Shown: one piece after another, positions 63,519 to 64,000 of the stretch
How the letters are laid out: every line of letters starts with the position of its first letter
How positions within the stretch are numbered: position 1 is the stretch's first letter
Origin: Lutraria lutraria
Taxonomy: Eukaryota > Mollusca > Bivalvia > Venerida > Mactridae
DNA: 64,000 nucleotides
NCBI GenBank assembly: GCA_964023205.1
Contig: OZ026833.1
Coordinates: forward strand, 40,765,137-40,829,136
Reading direction: 5' to 3'
Program-made: the position numbers and the translations under genes
The notes under the pieces: generated by a model
The model's database searches: none
Seen by the model: only the letters and a program-made list of their open reading frames with translations
What the model was told of the DNA's origin: nothing

Positions 63519-64000
63519 GTAAGTCTACATTTAGATAGAGGAGTCCATTAATTCATCCATTGTTCTTTAATAACAATCCATTTCGTTGAACTATTTTATT
63601 GTAGTACAGACAAACCTGCGAACAACTGTCACCCTTGGTAAGGATAAAACGTGTTTTGATTGACAAGTGACCCTTATTCGGAGGTTATTCTGTTAAAAAA
63701 AATACGTGTCCCTTTCAAATAATAGTCTTTATTCACTCGGTGGTCTTTATTCGAAGGTGGCCGCTAACACAGGTTTGACTACATTTGAAAAGGTGAATGA
63801 TATGCCTTTTCAGTATCTAAATTAAACCGGGATCTGATATCGTGTCATTAGTCAAAGCTAATAGCCAAAACATTCATTTTGAAACTAGTTTAAAGATAAC
63901 CATGCTCTCTTGTTCATGTTTGACTTTCGATAAATCAAGTATGATTATTTCTGTGTATATATGTATGTTGACATTGTATATTTCATATATCTGCGATATT

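Overview
This is a eukaryotic, AT-rich, intron-rich window dominated by one gene family. Its GT-AG introns, the tRNA-headed SINEs, the non-LTR retrotransposons and the PIF/Harbinger and mariner remnants suggest an invertebrate animal. A bivalve or other lophotrochozoan is my best guess, but taxonomy is inferred from style only and is not proven.

Layout. 1-2645: the 3' end of an unrecognised plus-strand gene. 5240-15698: gene A, a complete eight-exon secreted trypsin-fold gene (291 aa). 19697-28880: a tandem segmental duplication that starts inside intron 3 of A. It carries a copy (B) with exons 4-8 only, and exon 4 is present twice. 29896-35784: gene C, complete, eight exons (290 aa). 36265-37816: a dead mariner. 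38584-42881 (minus): E, a diverged copy broken by a 53-bp deletion in exon 7. 43966-44427: a fold-back element. 47165-47910: a LINE tail and a relic last exon (G). 49655-55683: a second copy of the mariner-E block, with F (minus, exons 5-8 only). 55735-64000: a second copy of the C block. It contains a LINE insertion and gene D, whose last exon lies just past the window edge.

Biology. I spliced the exons by hand; phases and exon lengths agree between copies (40, 148, 120, 91, 100-103, 69, 152, 153 nt in A and C). The products have a signal peptide, a propeptide of about 44 residues ending at an Arg|Ile-Val-Gly-Gly activation site, and an S1A domain with the usual four disulfides. The catalytic triad is broken. 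His57 of the T-A-A-H-C motif is Ser in A, C and D and Val in E. Asp102 is kept. Ser195 is Gly in B, C, E, F and G; only A has Ser there. The locus is therefore an expanding cluster of secreted serine protease homologues (pseudoproteases) that keep the zymogen switch without the catalytic machinery. Their role is not visible from sequence. Regulatory SPHs of clotting, melanisation or complement-like cascades are the nearest known analogy.

The repeats allow a relative history. A SINE and a LINE are shared by A and B but absent from the matching part of C/D. A 2-kb Harbinger element is in A only, with a clean empty site in B and C, so it inserted after the A/B duplication.
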